Shown here piece by piece: positions 46,927-56,287 of a stretch of DNA of 64,000 nt. Below the pieces are notes generated by a model. That model saw only the letters and a list, made by a program, of their open reading frames with translations, did no database searches and was not told where the DNA came from. The stretch spans positions 62,001 through 126,000 of the forward strand of contig CALSRG010000002.1 in assembly GCA_943788695.1 (NCBI GenBank), written 5' to 3'. The DNA comes from an uncultured Flavobacteriaceae bacterium (GTDB taxonomy: Bacteria; Bacteroidota; Bacteroidia; Flavobacteriales; Flavobacteriaceae). Every line of letters begins with the position of its first letter. Positions within the stretch are counted from its first letter, which is position 1. The translations under genes and the position numbers were made by a program.

Positions 46927-48225
46927 ATGACAAAACTTAAAAAGGTACTAATTGTAACTTATTATTGGCCTCCAGCTGGCGGGCCAGGAGTGCAGCGGTG
47001 GCTTAAATTTGCAAAATATTTGCCCGAATTTGGTGTTGAACCCATAGTTCTTGTTCCTGAAAATGCTTTTTATCCCATTCAAGATCATTCACATCAAAAA
47101 GACCTGTCTTCAAATGTCATAGTTTACAAGGCCAAAACTAAAGAACCCGCGCATGTCATTAAATCACTATTTCCGAAAAAAATAAATAAATTGAGTGATG
47201 GCGGGATGTCGTCTAATACTTTGTCTTGGTTCTCCAAATGGCTCATTTTTTTAAGAGGTAATTTTTTTATTCCTGACGCACGTGTAGGTTGGGTAAAACC
47301 AGCTTTAAATCAAGTAGACCAAATACTTACCGATCATCCTGAGATCGACACCATTATAACCACTGGTCCGCCTCACAGTGTGCATCTAACTGGTTTAAAG
47401 GCTAAGAATAGATATTCAGGAAAAATTAAATGGATCGCTGACTTTCGAGACCCATGGACAGATATTAAGTATCATAAGTTCTTAAGATTGGGCAAAAGGG
47501 CCAAAAAGCGTCATGAGACTTTAGAGCATCAAGTGTTGTCAACAGCAGATCATATTGTTACAACATCATGGTACACTGCCGATTCTTTCAGACTTAAAAC
47601 AAAACAGCCCGTTTCTGTGATCACCAATGGCTTTGATGGTGATGATTTTAAGGCAATAAAGAGAGCAAATCAAACATTTTCAATGACTCATGTTGGCTCA
47701 TTATTACCCGATCGAGACCCCATTCAGATATGGGCGTTGATTCGCGAATTTCTTGATAAGAGACCAGATGCCGCTAATGATCTAAAAATCACGCTCGTAG
47801 GCTATGTTGACAGAGAAATACTTAAAACATTACAAACGTTTGGTTTAATGCCATTTGTAGAGCTCAAAGGCCTTGTCAGTCATCAAATAGCGATAGATTA
47901 TATGAGCAACGCATCATTGTTATTTTTGGTAGAGCAGGAGCCACATGTGATTCCAGGCAAATTATTTGAATATTTGAAAGCCCATAAAATTATTTTAGCT
48001 CAAACCTCACAAAATTCGGATGTCTCTAAAATATTGAAGGAAATACCTCAGTCTGTAATCCTTACAAGTGAAGATGCGCCTGACGTTTCAGCGCTATTTG
48101 CATTTTACGATTGTTTTAAAGCTAACCATTTGGAACAACCGGATACGGATGTGTCTAAGTACGACAGAAGAGAGTTGGCTAAACAAATGGCTATACTGAT
48201 TTTCAAGAGAGATAAAGTGGAATAA
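46927..48225 (+). CDS. Glycosyltransferase family 4 protein
   Basis: A 432-residue cytoplasmic glycosyltransferase of the GT4/GT-B type from the ATG at 46927 (MTKLKKVLIVTYYWPPAGGPG). The N-terminal Rossmann half has the loop PPAGGPGVQR and ADFRDPW. The C-terminal half has THVGSLLPDRDP and the acidic VIPGKLFEYLKAHK that binds the sugar nucleotide. It follows the YfhO gene, so it probably supplies an envelope glycan step. The longer frame (to 46813) lies inside yfhO and is not used. Confidence 0.9.
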   Translation: MTKLKKVLIVTYYWPPAGGPGVQRWLKFAKYLPEFGVEPIVLVPENAFYPIQDHSHQKDLSSNVIVYKAKTKEPAHVIKSLFPKKINKLSDGGMSSNTLSWFSKWLIFLRGNFFIPDARVGWVKPALNQVDQILTDHPEIDTIITTGPPHSVHLTGLKAKNRYSGKIKWIADFRDPWTDIKYHKFLRLGKRAKKRHETLEHQVLSTADHIVTTSWYTADSFRLKTKQPVSVITNGFDGDDFKAIKRANQTFSMTHVGSLLPDRDPIQIWALIREFLDKRPDAANDLKITLVGYVDREILKTLQTFGLMPFVELKGLVSHQIAIDYMSNASLLFLVEQEPHVIPGKLFEYLKAHKIILAQTSQNSDVSKILKEIPQSVILTSEDAPDVSALFAFYDCFKANHLEQPDTDVSKYDRRELAKQMAILIFKRDKVE

Positions 48226-48305
48226 CTTATTCAATTGTAATTTGGCTATAATTTATATTATGTCAAATTTATTAAGATTAATTTTATATAAAAACCGTAA
48301 TAAGA

Positions 48306-48695
48306 ATGACCGATAGAGATCGCTTAATCGTAGAACTTAGACCCATTTTAGTCACAATTAAGAAGGATAGTTCTTCATCTGAGCTTGAAATTTTTCAAAA
48401 TCAATCCATTAGACCAATCTTAAAGTTGCAACATCCACTTATCATCAAAATATTTCAAGCTTATGTAATTCAGCATAAAGTCGAATTTAACGCATTGGAA
48501 CTATCACAGAAATTAGAGATCATCCATACATCGTTCAGTAAAGACGTCAAACTTAGAAGTCATTTAAATGGTCTTGTTTTAGGACATCTGACTGAGTATG
48601 AATTTGACTTTTATACAGCTCATGCTTCTCAACTTAACAAGCGCATCATTTCCATGATTAAACAGCGCATCATTGACAGTATTCAAATCATTTAA
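48306..48695 (+). CDS. Conserved small helical hypothetical protein (129 aa)
   Basis: A 129-residue protein without signal or membrane segment. Mostly amphipathic helices (VELRPILVTI, FQNQSIRPILKLQHPLIIKIFQAY, LNKRIISMIKQRIIDSIQII). Similar short proteins exist in other Flavobacteriaceae and are sometimes labelled glyoxalase, but no glyoxalase metal motif is visible here. The end overlaps the DUF2461 gene's stop by 4 bases. The function is unknown. Confidence 0.7.
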   Translation: MTDRDRLIVELRPILVTIKKDSSSSELEIFQNQSIRPILKLQHPLIIKIFQAYVIQHKVEFNALELSQKLEIIHTSFSKDVKLRSHLNGLVLGHLTEYEFDFYTAHASQLNKRIISMIKQRIIDSIQII

Positions 48696-49366
48696 ATGAT
48701 TGACTCGCCGTTCAAATTGGTCGTTAAGGCATTTGACATCCAATCAACAAATGGTCGCGCAGCTGCTACGGAATCCGAAACATTTTGAGCGAAGGACTCT
48801 TGCAGTAGTTCTTCATCAGCAAAGTTTTTAATTAAAAGAAACTGCTTGTAACGCAATAAGTCAATATCTGGATGATTTTTGGCAAAATCTCGAGGGGCTG
48901 TTTTTAACTGTTCTCCTTGTAAGCCGCCCCAAACGGTTTTCAATTTTTTATCATTCATCATGTCACGAAACCCACTCGCTTCGTAGTCCAATTCTTGTCT
49001 GATCCGTTTTAAATCTGAGCTGTTTGGCTCCCAAAACCCAACAGCGACAAAGGATTCATTGGGTTTGATATGCACATAATAACCTCCTCTATAAGCAGGT
49101 TTCTCTCTACGAAACGAGCATCCAAAATGGGTTTTATACGGTGACTTGTCATGGCTAAATCGTACGTCTCTATAAATTCTGAACAACTTGAACGAATCCA
49201 TATAATCAATCTTTGACAAACGCTCAAAAATTTCAGCATGAAATAATTTAACTTGAGACTCGACGGATTTAAATCTTGTTTTGTTTTCGTTAAACCAATC
49301 TCTGTTGTTGTTTTTTGATAATAGTTTTAAAAAATCTAAAACGTCCTTTGTGATATGACTTTTCAT
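48692..49366 (-). CDS. DUF2461 family protein
   Basis: A 224-residue protein of the DUF2461 family: FLKLLSKNNNRDWFNENKTRF at the start, FRIYRDVRFSHDKSPYKTHFG (near 62) and GGYYVHIKPNESFVAVGFW (near 94). Members are widespread and uncharacterised. It begins 4 bases before the end of truA (overlap) and both share a transcript. Confidence 0.9.
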   Translation of the reverse strand: MKSHITKDVLDFLKLLSKNNNRDWFNENKTRFKSVESQVKLFHAEIFERLSKIDYMDSFKLFRIYRDVRFSHDKSPYKTHFGCSFRREKPAYRGGYYVHIKPNESFVAVGFWEPNSSDLKRIRQELDYEASGFRDMMNDKKLKTVWGGLQGEQLKTAPRDFAKNHPDIDLLRYKQFLLIKNFADEELLQESFAQNVSDSVAAARPFVDWMSNALTTNLNGESII

Positions 49367-50160
49367 TCATTTGGGATTTCAAAATTAATACGATCTAAAA
49401 TCAATCCAGAAGCCGGAGCTACAAAGGTTTCATTATATGGATAACCTTCGATAAGACTCTCTTTGATGTCATTGAGGGTTCTCTCCCCTTTGCCTAATCT
49501 AAAAAGTGCGCCAATCATTAATCTCACTTGATGCCTCAAAAACCCTTTTCCTTTAACTTCTAAAACATAACTTTCTTTCGGGAAAAAACTGGCTGTCAAG
49601 TCTTGATTAGGTATAATATGGCATTTTGAAATTGTTCTGACATAGGCCGCATCAGGTTTGGGTTTATAACAATAAGATTTAAAAAAATGTGTACCCTCAA
49701 ACAACCGAGCACCCTGAATCATTAGTTCTATATCTAACGGCTCAAGGATTGTGGTCAAAAAAGGTGCGCAAAACGGATGTGATTTATTGCCAAATGCGAA
49801 ATAATACTGATATACTTTTTCTTTTGAATCTTGGATGATATTAAACTCCTTTGTTACAGAAACAACAGATTCACAATAAACATCGTGTGGCAAATTGGCA
49901 TTGAAATCGTCTATAAACTGACTTAAATCTTCGATTGGCGATTTTAGAAACAACTCAAATGCCGCCTGATGAGCGGAAACTTTAGCATCAGTTCTGCTTG
50001 CTCCTAAGGTTTTAAACGGTAATCCATCAAGGATATATTTCAGGGTTCTGTCAACCACTGAGTGCAAAGTTTTCAATGAAGGTTGCTTTTGCCATCCATG
50101 GTACCGATAGCCTAAAAAGCTAATTTTTACCAAATAAAAAGCTTGGTGTCCAGCACCCAT
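49363..50160 (-). CDS. truA: TruA-like tRNA pseudouridine synthase
   Basis: A 265-residue TruA-family synthase, which makes pseudouridine at positions 38-40 of the tRNA anticodon stem. The fold start is FLGYRYHGWQKQP, and the catalytic Asp is in ASRTDAKVSAHQAAF (normally GRTDAGVHA, so divergent). FLRHQVRLMIGALFRLGKG is the family's C-terminal core. It overlaps the DUF2461 gene by 4 bases. It could be a second TruA paralogue. Confidence 0.82.
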   Translation of the reverse strand: MGAGHQAFYLVKISFLGYRYHGWQKQPSLKTLHSVVDRTLKYILDGLPFKTLGASRTDAKVSAHQAAFELFLKSPIEDLSQFIDDFNANLPHDVYCESVVSVTKEFNIIQDSKEKVYQYYFAFGNKSHPFCAPFLTTILEPLDIELMIQGARLFEGTHFFKSYCYKPKPDAAYVRTISKCHIIPNQDLTASFFPKESYVLEVKGKGFLRHQVRLMIGALFRLGKGERTLNDIKESLIEGYPYNETFVAPASGLILDRINFEIPNE

Positions 50161-50180
50161 AAATAAATCGTTGCTGCTAA

Positions 50181-50996
50181 TTATTGATTACCAAGAATAA
50201 TTGGCATTCCGTCTTTACCCGATCCGATAACAACAATCTTTGAGTTTGCCGATTCAGACAACTTTAAAGTGGCCTCAATTCCTTTGTCTCTTAATATTTT
50301 ATCTGTTAAAGATGCACTAAGCAAACGGTTTGCATCGGCTTTACCTTGAGCCTCAATGATTTGACGCTGAGCTTCTTTAGAAGCCTTTTCTAAACGAAAT
50401 TCATATTCTAATGATTCCTGCTCTTGTCTCAATTTACGCTCGATAGCGTCCTTAATGGTTGACGGCAAGGTTACATCACGCACCAGGATATCATTCAATT
50501 GGATATACTGTGCACCAACTATCGCTTTTGTCTCTTCGAAAATTTCGGCTTGAATCGCATCACGCTTGCTTGAATACAATTGTTCTGGTGTGTAACGACC
50601 CACAACACTTCTAGCGGCAGATCTTATCGCTGGAAGCAATACACGCTGTTTATATTGATCACCTTTTTCTTGATGCAATTTTCCTAAGTCTTGATAAACA
50701 GGCTGAAACCACGCAGAGGCATCTAATTTAATATCTAATCCATTTGACGACAGTACATTCATTTGCTCAAAAACCTCTTGTTGACGCACTTCGTAAATAA
50801 AAACACGATTCCAAGGTGCAATAAAATGAAAACCTTCACCTAAAGGTGGTTGATCTGTGACAACCCCGTCTCCAAATGTTTTATATAAAACACCCGCTTG
50901 GCCGGAGTCAATAGTTAAAGTAGATTTTGAAATCACCACAACAAGAATAATTGCAGTAATAATAAGTGGTAAGCCTAATTTTGGTAATCTTTCCAT
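50181..50996 (-). CDS. Prohibitin-family (SPFH) membrane protein
   Basis: A 271-residue SPFH/prohibitin protein: one N-terminal membrane helix (LPLIITAIILVVVIS), then the SPFH domain (GQAGVLYKTFGDGVV, GFHFIAPWNRVFIYEVRQQ) and a coiled coil (EYEFRLEKASKEAQRQIIEAQGK region). Prohibitins form large membrane rings that scaffold proteases such as FtsH. It starts 15 bases after the VWA-like gene and 20 bases before truA. Confidence 0.9.
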   Translation of the reverse strand: MERLPKLGLPLIITAIILVVVISKSTLTIDSGQAGVLYKTFGDGVVTDQPPLGEGFHFIAPWNRVFIYEVRQQEVFEQMNVLSSNGLDIKLDASAWFQPVYQDLGKLHQEKGDQYKQRVLLPAIRSAARSVVGRYTPEQLYSSKRDAIQAEIFEETKAIVGAQYIQLNDILVRDVTLPSTIKDAIERKLRQEQESLEYEFRLEKASKEAQRQIIEAQGKADANRLLSASLTDKILRDKGIEATLKLSESANSKIVVIGSGKDGMPIILGNQ

Positions 50997-51011
50997 GGTA
51001 TATTTTGTTAG

Positions 51012-53036
51012 TTAAAGTAATCCGTTGTATTTTCTTAAAAACCACTCCGATGAAATGGTTAATATTAAGATGGCAAGTAGCCACCATATTGTATGTAAAG
51101 GTACAATTTTTTGACTAAACTTTTCAACCGGTCTAAAGCTATCTGAACCTAACAATTGACTTACCAATTCATCAAATTGTTCTGGCGTATAAAGCGTCCC
51201 ACCAGTTTGAGATGCTAATAAGTACATGTCTTCAAAATTCGCAGATAATTTATGTGTTTCAATATTTCTGTTTTCAATTTTAAAAGAACCCCCAGATTGA
51301 CGAGATCCATTGACGATGATTTCAAAAGAATAACTACCTTCCTTAATATCTTCAATTGAAGCTCGGTATCGACCTGATTTATAGATCATTTGTCTTTCCT
51401 CCATTAGAGAATTATCGAGGTTATTAATACGTATTAACAATTCTGATGTAGAGTTATTTTCCAAATTCTCATTTAACCACAAAGCGCTTACCTCTTTTTG
51501 ATCTGACTCATTATATATTGATTTATAGGCTAACTGAAGTTGATTACGATTGACATTATTGGTCAGAAAACGAACAATTTGATGAACTAAAACGTCAAAA
51601 GATTCAAAACTACCTGAGTTCACAAAACTCTGAGCACGCCATCGCCAAATATTTTCTCCTCTCAGAACAGCTCCTTTTACACTACCAGTGTCGTAAAGAG
51701 ACCATAAAGGATCGTCCTCAACTGCAATTTCTTGATATTCTTTAAAAAACAAGGGCGTATTAGATACTTTAAACTGTAACCTACCAAAGTTAGCTTCAAT
51801 TGGTGGCCACGATTCAAAATCTGAGGCTTCAATAGTAAATAAGTCAAAGTTAGTATTGTAAAACAAATCATAAGTCTCTGTTTCCTCAGTTAATTCGAAA
51901 GAGAAATTATTTTGCGCCTGATTTAACCAATTCAAGTTAGACTTAATACCTATAACCCAAGCCACTTGAAAACCTGATGCCTTCATCCAAGATGTCAATT
52001 TAGAAAATTGTTCATTGGGTTGATAAAGAAAGGCCGCTCGATATTTCTCCTTTTGTAATAAAAATTCATCGGGGGATAAAACATCTGCAATAGTAGCATC
52101 CAAGGCATTAATAGCCTTAGTCAACGCACCAACATCAGGATGGCTTATGTTAGTTATTATGGCTACATTACTAGATTCATCAATTGTTTCAATAGCAATG
52201 TTATACGCGTTGTTACCGGTGTTTTGCTCATTATCTATTGGATCTAGTACAATAGAATAATTATTCAAACCAGGCTTTGATGAAGGTAGAATCAAACTAA
52301 AAATATGTGATTTACTTTCACGGAATGAAACACGACTTTCTGCCACTTTTTTCCCATTCAGAAAGGCATACACAAAACTGTTGTTCTCAGTTAATTTATT
52401 TGAAAGAACAGTGATTTCGATTTCAGTTTTGTTACCACTGTAGGTATAAGGGTTGTGGTTGACAGCTTCGATACTCGAGTCAAAAGGTGAATCTAAAGGT
52501 CCAAACACCATTGGAAAAACAGTTTGTACCACGCTATCAGCCGCATAGATAGCGTTGGATCCAAAATTCTGGTTGCCATCAGTTAATAAAACTGTTGTGG
52601 AAACCATTGAAGTTTTGTCATTAATTTCAATTATTGCTTCACTCAAATGTGTAATAGGCGCATCGAAAAGTACTGAATCATAGCGTTTAAACTGTTGACC
52701 GAATGCGTAAAAATTGACATCAAAACGCTCATTCAGATCGAACTGGTTTTTAAATCGACCAACCATATTTAACACCAAGGAGTCTTGATTCAAATATTTG
52801 ATTGACAATGAATTATCTACCAGTATGTTCAATGGTTGTTTGACGATATAACTGTCAGAAATGGTATGATTAAAATTAAATAATAATAGCACAATGAGTG
52901 CAACCGAAGAACCTCTTAAGGCTGCCAAAGCTATTTTTAATGAAGAAACACTTGATCGGAACAAATATTGAAAATAACCAATAGACAATCCTCCCAGAAT
53001 AGAAAGCGAAAGCCATAGGATAGTTGTGTTGGTCAC
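51012..53036 (-). CDS. Large membrane protein with VWA-like domain
   Basis: A 674-residue protein with two membrane helices at the N-terminus (NTTILWLSLSILGGLSIGYF; LRGSSVALIVLLLFNF), a von Willebrand factor A-like section (ILVDNSLSIKYLN with the D-x-S-x-S pattern; VLLTDGNQNFGSNA) and a membrane helix near the C-terminus (TIWWLLAILILTISSEWF). The layout resembles Bat-type and glutamine-amidotransferase-like Bacteroidota proteins. The function is unknown. It is cotranscribed with the prohibitin gene. Confidence 0.78.
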   Translation of the reverse strand: MTNTTILWLSLSILGGLSIGYFQYLFRSSVSSLKIALAALRGSSVALIVLLLFNFNHTISDSYIVKQPLNILVDNSLSIKYLNQDSLVLNMVGRFKNQFDLNERFDVNFYAFGQQFKRYDSVLFDAPITHLSEAIIEINDKTSMVSTTVLLTDGNQNFGSNAIYAADSVVQTVFPMVFGPLDSPFDSSIEAVNHNPYTYSGNKTEIEITVLSNKLTENNSFVYAFLNGKKVAESRVSFRESKSHIFSLILPSSKPGLNNYSIVLDPIDNEQNTGNNAYNIAIETIDESSNVAIITNISHPDVGALTKAINALDATIADVLSPDEFLLQKEKYRAAFLYQPNEQFSKLTSWMKASGFQVAWVIGIKSNLNWLNQAQNNFSFELTEETETYDLFYNTNFDLFTIEASDFESWPPIEANFGRLQFKVSNTPLFFKEYQEIAVEDDPLWSLYDTGSVKGAVLRGENIWRWRAQSFVNSGSFESFDVLVHQIVRFLTNNVNRNQLQLAYKSIYNESDQKEVSALWLNENLENNSTSELLIRINNLDNSLMEERQMIYKSGRYRASIEDIKEGSYSFEIIVNGSRQSGGSFKIENRNIETHKLSANFEDMYLLASQTGGTLYTPEQFDELVSQLLGSDSFRPVEKFSQKIVPLHTIWWLLAILILTISSEWFLRKYNGLL

Positions 53037-53055
53037 AATATTTTTGAATTAAGAT

Positions 53056-53802
53056 TTAGGTCAACATGCCCCCATTAACGTGTAAAACCTGTCCAGTGAT
53101 ATATGACGATTGGTCTGACGACAAAAACACACAGGCATCAGCAATGTCTTTTGGTGTCCCGCCACGTTTTAATGGGATGCCATCACGCCATGTTTTTACT
53201 GTTGCCTCGTCTAACTTTGAAGTCATCTCAGTTTCTATAAATCCTGGAGCAATAACATTACATCTGATGTTTCGTGAGCCAAGTTCCAGAGCTACGGACT
53301 TAGAAAATCCTATAATACCTGCTTTTGAAGCTGCATAATTGGTTTGACCAGCGTTACCTTTAACTCCAACAACAGAACTCATATTTACAATAGCTCCTTT
53401 CCTTTGTTTTAAAAAAGTAGTTTGTATCGCCTTTGTCATGTTAAAAACTGATTTCAAATTAACATCAATGACACTGTCAAAATCGGCCTCGCTCATGCGC
53501 ATCAAAAGATTATCTTTTGTAATACCTGCGTTGTTTATTAGGATATCTATTTGTCCAAAATCATTTAAAACGTCTTGGACTAAGGCCTGAGCTTGATCAA
53601 AGTTAGCAGCATTACTTTTATAACCTTTGGCCTTTACTCCAAGTTGCGATAATTCGACTTCTAAGGTGCGTGCCGCGTCATCTGAGCTACTGTAAGTAAA
53701 GGCAACATTAGCGCCTTCCGAGGCAAAAACTTCGGCGATTCCCTTGCCTATACCTCGAGAAGCACCTGTAATAATTGCTGTTTTTCCTTTTAGTTGTCCC
53801 AT
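53056..53802 (-). CDS. fabG: 3-oxoacyl-[ACP] reductase
   Basis: Short-chain dehydrogenase reducing 3-oxoacyl-ACP with NADPH in fatty acid elongation. The 248-residue protein has the cofactor motif TGASRGIGKG (residues 13-22), NNAGITKDNLLMRM, the catalytic Ser of NMSSVVG and Tyr-x-x-x-Lys in YAASKAG, then APGFIETEMT. This is the FabG pattern; another SDR role cannot be fully excluded. It follows sucD by 18 bases. Confidence 0.92.
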   Translation of the reverse strand: MGQLKGKTAIITGASRGIGKGIAEVFASEGANVAFTYSSSDDAARTLEVELSQLGVKAKGYKSNAANFDQAQALVQDVLNDFGQIDILINNAGITKDNLLMRMSEADFDSVIDVNLKSVFNMTKAIQTTFLKQRKGAIVNMSSVVGVKGNAGQTNYAASKAGIIGFSKSVALELGSRNIRCNVIAPGFIETEMTSKLDEATVKTWRDGIPLKRGGTPKDIADACVFLSSDQSSYITGQVLHVNGGMLT

Positions 53803-53820
53803 AATCTATTGGTTAAAAAT

Positions 53821-54696
53821 TTAAGTGGATAGCACCTGCAAGACTTTCAAACCTATTTCAGCAGGAGAATCGACAACATGCATGCCGCATTGTCTCATCA
53901 TTATTTTTTTCGCTTGAGCTGTATCGTCACTACCACCCACAATAGCACCAGCATGTCCCATAGTTCTGCCTGCCGGGGCTGTTTCACCAGCAATAAACCC
54001 TACAACAGGCTTAGTACTGCCACTATTTTGATACCATTTCGCGGCATCAATTTCTAATTGACCTCCAATTTCACCTATCATTACAACACAATCTGTTTCA
54101 GGATCATCAATCAACATCTCCAAAGCTTCTTTTGTTGTTGTACCTATAATTGGATCACCGCCAATACCAACGGCTGTTGATACGCCAAGCCCTTGCTTAA
54201 CCACTTGGTCAGCAGCTTCATAGGTAAGTGTCCCTGATTTTGACACCACACCTACTCTACCCTTTTTGAATACGAATCCAGGCATTATGCCAACTTTAGC
54301 CTCATCTGGGGTAATGACACCTGGACAATTCGGTCCGATGAGGCGACAGTCTTTCGAGCTGATATAGTCTTTCACTTTTATCATATCTGCCACAGGAATT
54401 CCTTCTGTAATGGCTATAATAACATTTATTCCAGCATCAGCAGCTTCCATTATTGCATCAGCTGCAAAGGCCGGTGGCACAAAAATAATAGACGCGTTTG
54501 CTTTTGTAGCCTTTACAGCTTGCTCAACCGTATCAAATATTGGACGATCCAAATGTGTTTGCCCGCCTTTACCAGGTGTTACACCTCCTACTATATTTGT
54601 ACCGTATTCAATCATTTGAGTTGAATGAAAAGACCCCTCACTTCCAGTAAATCCTTGAACAATTATCCGAGAATCTTTATTAACAAGTACACTCAT
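53821..54696 (-). CDS. sucD: Succinate-CoA ligase alpha subunit
   Basis: TCA-cycle enzyme subunit binding CoA and carrying the phosphohistidine. The 291-residue protein has GFTGSEGSFHSTQM (CoA-binding), GPNCPGVITPDEAKVGIMPG and SKSGTLTYEAADQ, and the phospho-His in GRTMGHAGAIVGG (near 249). The sucC partner is not in the window. It lies between the second lpxD-like gene and fabG. Confidence 0.95.
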   Translation of the reverse strand: MSVLVNKDSRIIVQGFTGSEGSFHSTQMIEYGTNIVGGVTPGKGGQTHLDRPIFDTVEQAVKATKANASIIFVPPAFAADAIMEAADAGINVIIAITEGIPVADMIKVKDYISSKDCRLIGPNCPGVITPDEAKVGIMPGFVFKKGRVGVVSKSGTLTYEAADQVVKQGLGVSTAVGIGGDPIIGTTTKEALEMLIDDPETDCVVMIGEIGGQLEIDAAKWYQNSGSTKPVVGFIAGETAPAGRTMGHAGAIVGGSDDTAQAKKIMMRQCGMHVVDSPAEIGLKVLQVLST

Positions 54697-54783
54697 AATA
54701 TCTATTTATTTCTGATTTCAAATTTAAACTATTTCATTCCAAGGAAACGCCTTATTTATCCAAGTTTATTAACGATTCTTAAA

Positions 54784-55710
54784 CTATACTTTTCGTTCTT
54801 TTTTAATGAGGTTTTTTATAGTCACCATGTCTCTAACGTGATCGCTAAATGGCACGGCCGGTGTCCCCCAGTATTTTTGATGCCCTTCTATTGACCGACT
54901 TACCCCAGATTTTCCAAGTACCTCTGCCCCATCACCAATTGACAGACCACTACTGACTGCCACTTGACCCCATATTTTGACATTGGACCCAACAACAACA
55001 CAACCAGCTATCGCTGTATGTGCGGCTATCAAACATTTGGGACCGATCAAAGTGTCATGGCCAATTTGTATGTGATTGTCTAATTTAGAACCTACCATAA
55101 TTCTGGTATCACTGGTAACTCCACGATCAATAGTACACAAGGCGCCAATATGAACATCATCCTCGATAACAACGGTTCCGCTGGATTTTAGTTGGTCATA
55201 ACCTGTTGGCCGATTCTTATAATAAAATGCATCTGCCCCAAGCACAGTTCCCGATTGTATTATAACGTTTTTACCAATATGAACATCATTATAAATGGTC
55301 ACATTAGGATGAATTATAGTATGGTCACCAATGGTCACATTGGCTCCAATAGACACGTTTGGTGCAATCTGACATGATGTCCCAATTTTGACTGAAGGAT
55401 GAATTAAATGAGTCGATAAGAAAAAGGGTTTGAAATGTTCCGTTAATCTATTGAAATCACGAAAAGGATCATCCGATATGAGCAATCCTTTGCCCTCCGG
55501 ACAGTCGACATCCTGATTAATCAAAACGATTGAAGCCTTTGACTGAAGTGCTTTAGCGTAGTATTTAGGGTGATCAACAAAAACAATATCGCCCTCCCGC
55601 ACTACATGAATCTCATTCATTCCAAGTACCAACATATCAGCATTGCCTACAAACTTACATTCGAGGAGTTGAGCCACTTCGATAAGGGTTAAAGACTTAG
55701 GAAAATCCAT
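54784..55710 (-). CDS. LpxD-like hexapeptide acyltransferase (second copy)
   Basis: A 308-residue left-handed beta-helix protein with about ten hexapeptide-repeat turns (IGTSCQIAPNVSIGANVTIG region), an LpxD-type N-terminal domain (IEVAQLLECKFVGNAD) and the catalytic His in LDNHIQIGHDTLIG. It differs from the LpxD at 58469 and lies next to efp. It is probably an N-acyltransferase for a related sugar nucleotide, or a redundant lipid A enzyme. Confidence 0.8.
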   Translation of the reverse strand: MDFPKSLTLIEVAQLLECKFVGNADMLVLGMNEIHVVREGDIVFVDHPKYYAKALQSKASIVLINQDVDCPEGKGLLISDDPFRDFNRLTEHFKPFFLSTHLIHPSVKIGTSCQIAPNVSIGANVTIGDHTIIHPNVTIYNDVHIGKNVIIQSGTVLGADAFYYKNRPTGYDQLKSSGTVVIEDDVHIGALCTIDRGVTSDTRIMVGSKLDNHIQIGHDTLIGPKCLIAAHTAIAGCVVVGSNVKIWGQVAVSSGLSIGDGAEVLGKSGVSRSIEGHQKYWGTPAVPFSDHVRDMVTIKNLIKKERKV

Positions 55711-55711
55711 A

Positions 55712-56278
55712 TTATTCCTTCACCCGTTCTTTGTAGGTGCCTTTTTCAGTTTCAATCCTAATTTTATCCCCTTCATTTACAAATAATGGCACCATAACAA
55801 TAGCACCTGTTTCCATCGTTGCAGGTTTTGTCGCATTGGTTGCAGTATTTCCTTTAACACCCGGTTCAGTTGATGAAACTTCAAGAACAACACTTGCAGG
55901 CATATCTACTGATAATGGCATCGAATCTTCAGAATTGATCAAAACTGTAACCACCTCACCTTCTTTTAGAAGATCTGGCGCGTCAATAGCCGCTTTATTG
56001 AGAATGATCTGATTGTAGTCTTCAACGTTCATAAAATGAAACTGCTCGCCTTCTGGGTATAAAAACTGGAAACGATGTGTTTCTACGCGGACTTCCTCAA
56101 TTTTGTGACCTGCTGAAAAAGTATTATCTATCACCTTACCTGTGGTAACACTTTTAAGCTTGGTTCGCACAAAAGCTGGACCTTTGCCGGGTTTCACATG
56201 TAAAAACTCTATTACTTTAAAAATGTCATGATTGTATTGGATACACAATCCGTTTCGAATGTCCGACGTACTAGCCAT
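55712..56278 (-). CDS. efp: Translation elongation factor P
   Basis: A 188-residue EF-P that rescues ribosomes stalled at polyproline. The modification loop KPGKGPAF has Lys32 at its tip, the usual site. The three beta-barrel domains are recognisable (NTFSAGHKIEEV; VEDYNQIIL; the C-terminal GDKIRIETEKGTYKERV). It lies between lpxA and the second lpxD-like gene in a lipid A run, starting 9 bases after lpxA. Confidence 0.96.
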   Translation of the reverse strand: MASTSDIRNGLCIQYNHDIFKVIEFLHVKPGKGPAFVRTKLKSVTTGKVIDNTFSAGHKIEEVRVETHRFQFLYPEGEQFHFMNVEDYNQIILNKAAIDAPDLLKEGEVVTVLINSEDSMPLSVDMPASVVLEVSSTEPGVKGNTATNATKPATMETGAIVMVPLFVNEGDKIRIETEKGTYKERVKE

Positions 56279-56287
56279 AAAATTGTT

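Noticed and set aside
48306..48695. Glyoxalase annotation for the 129-residue protein
   Set aside because: No metal-binding His/Glu pattern or repeated beta-alpha-beta-beta-beta unit is visible; only helices are predicted.
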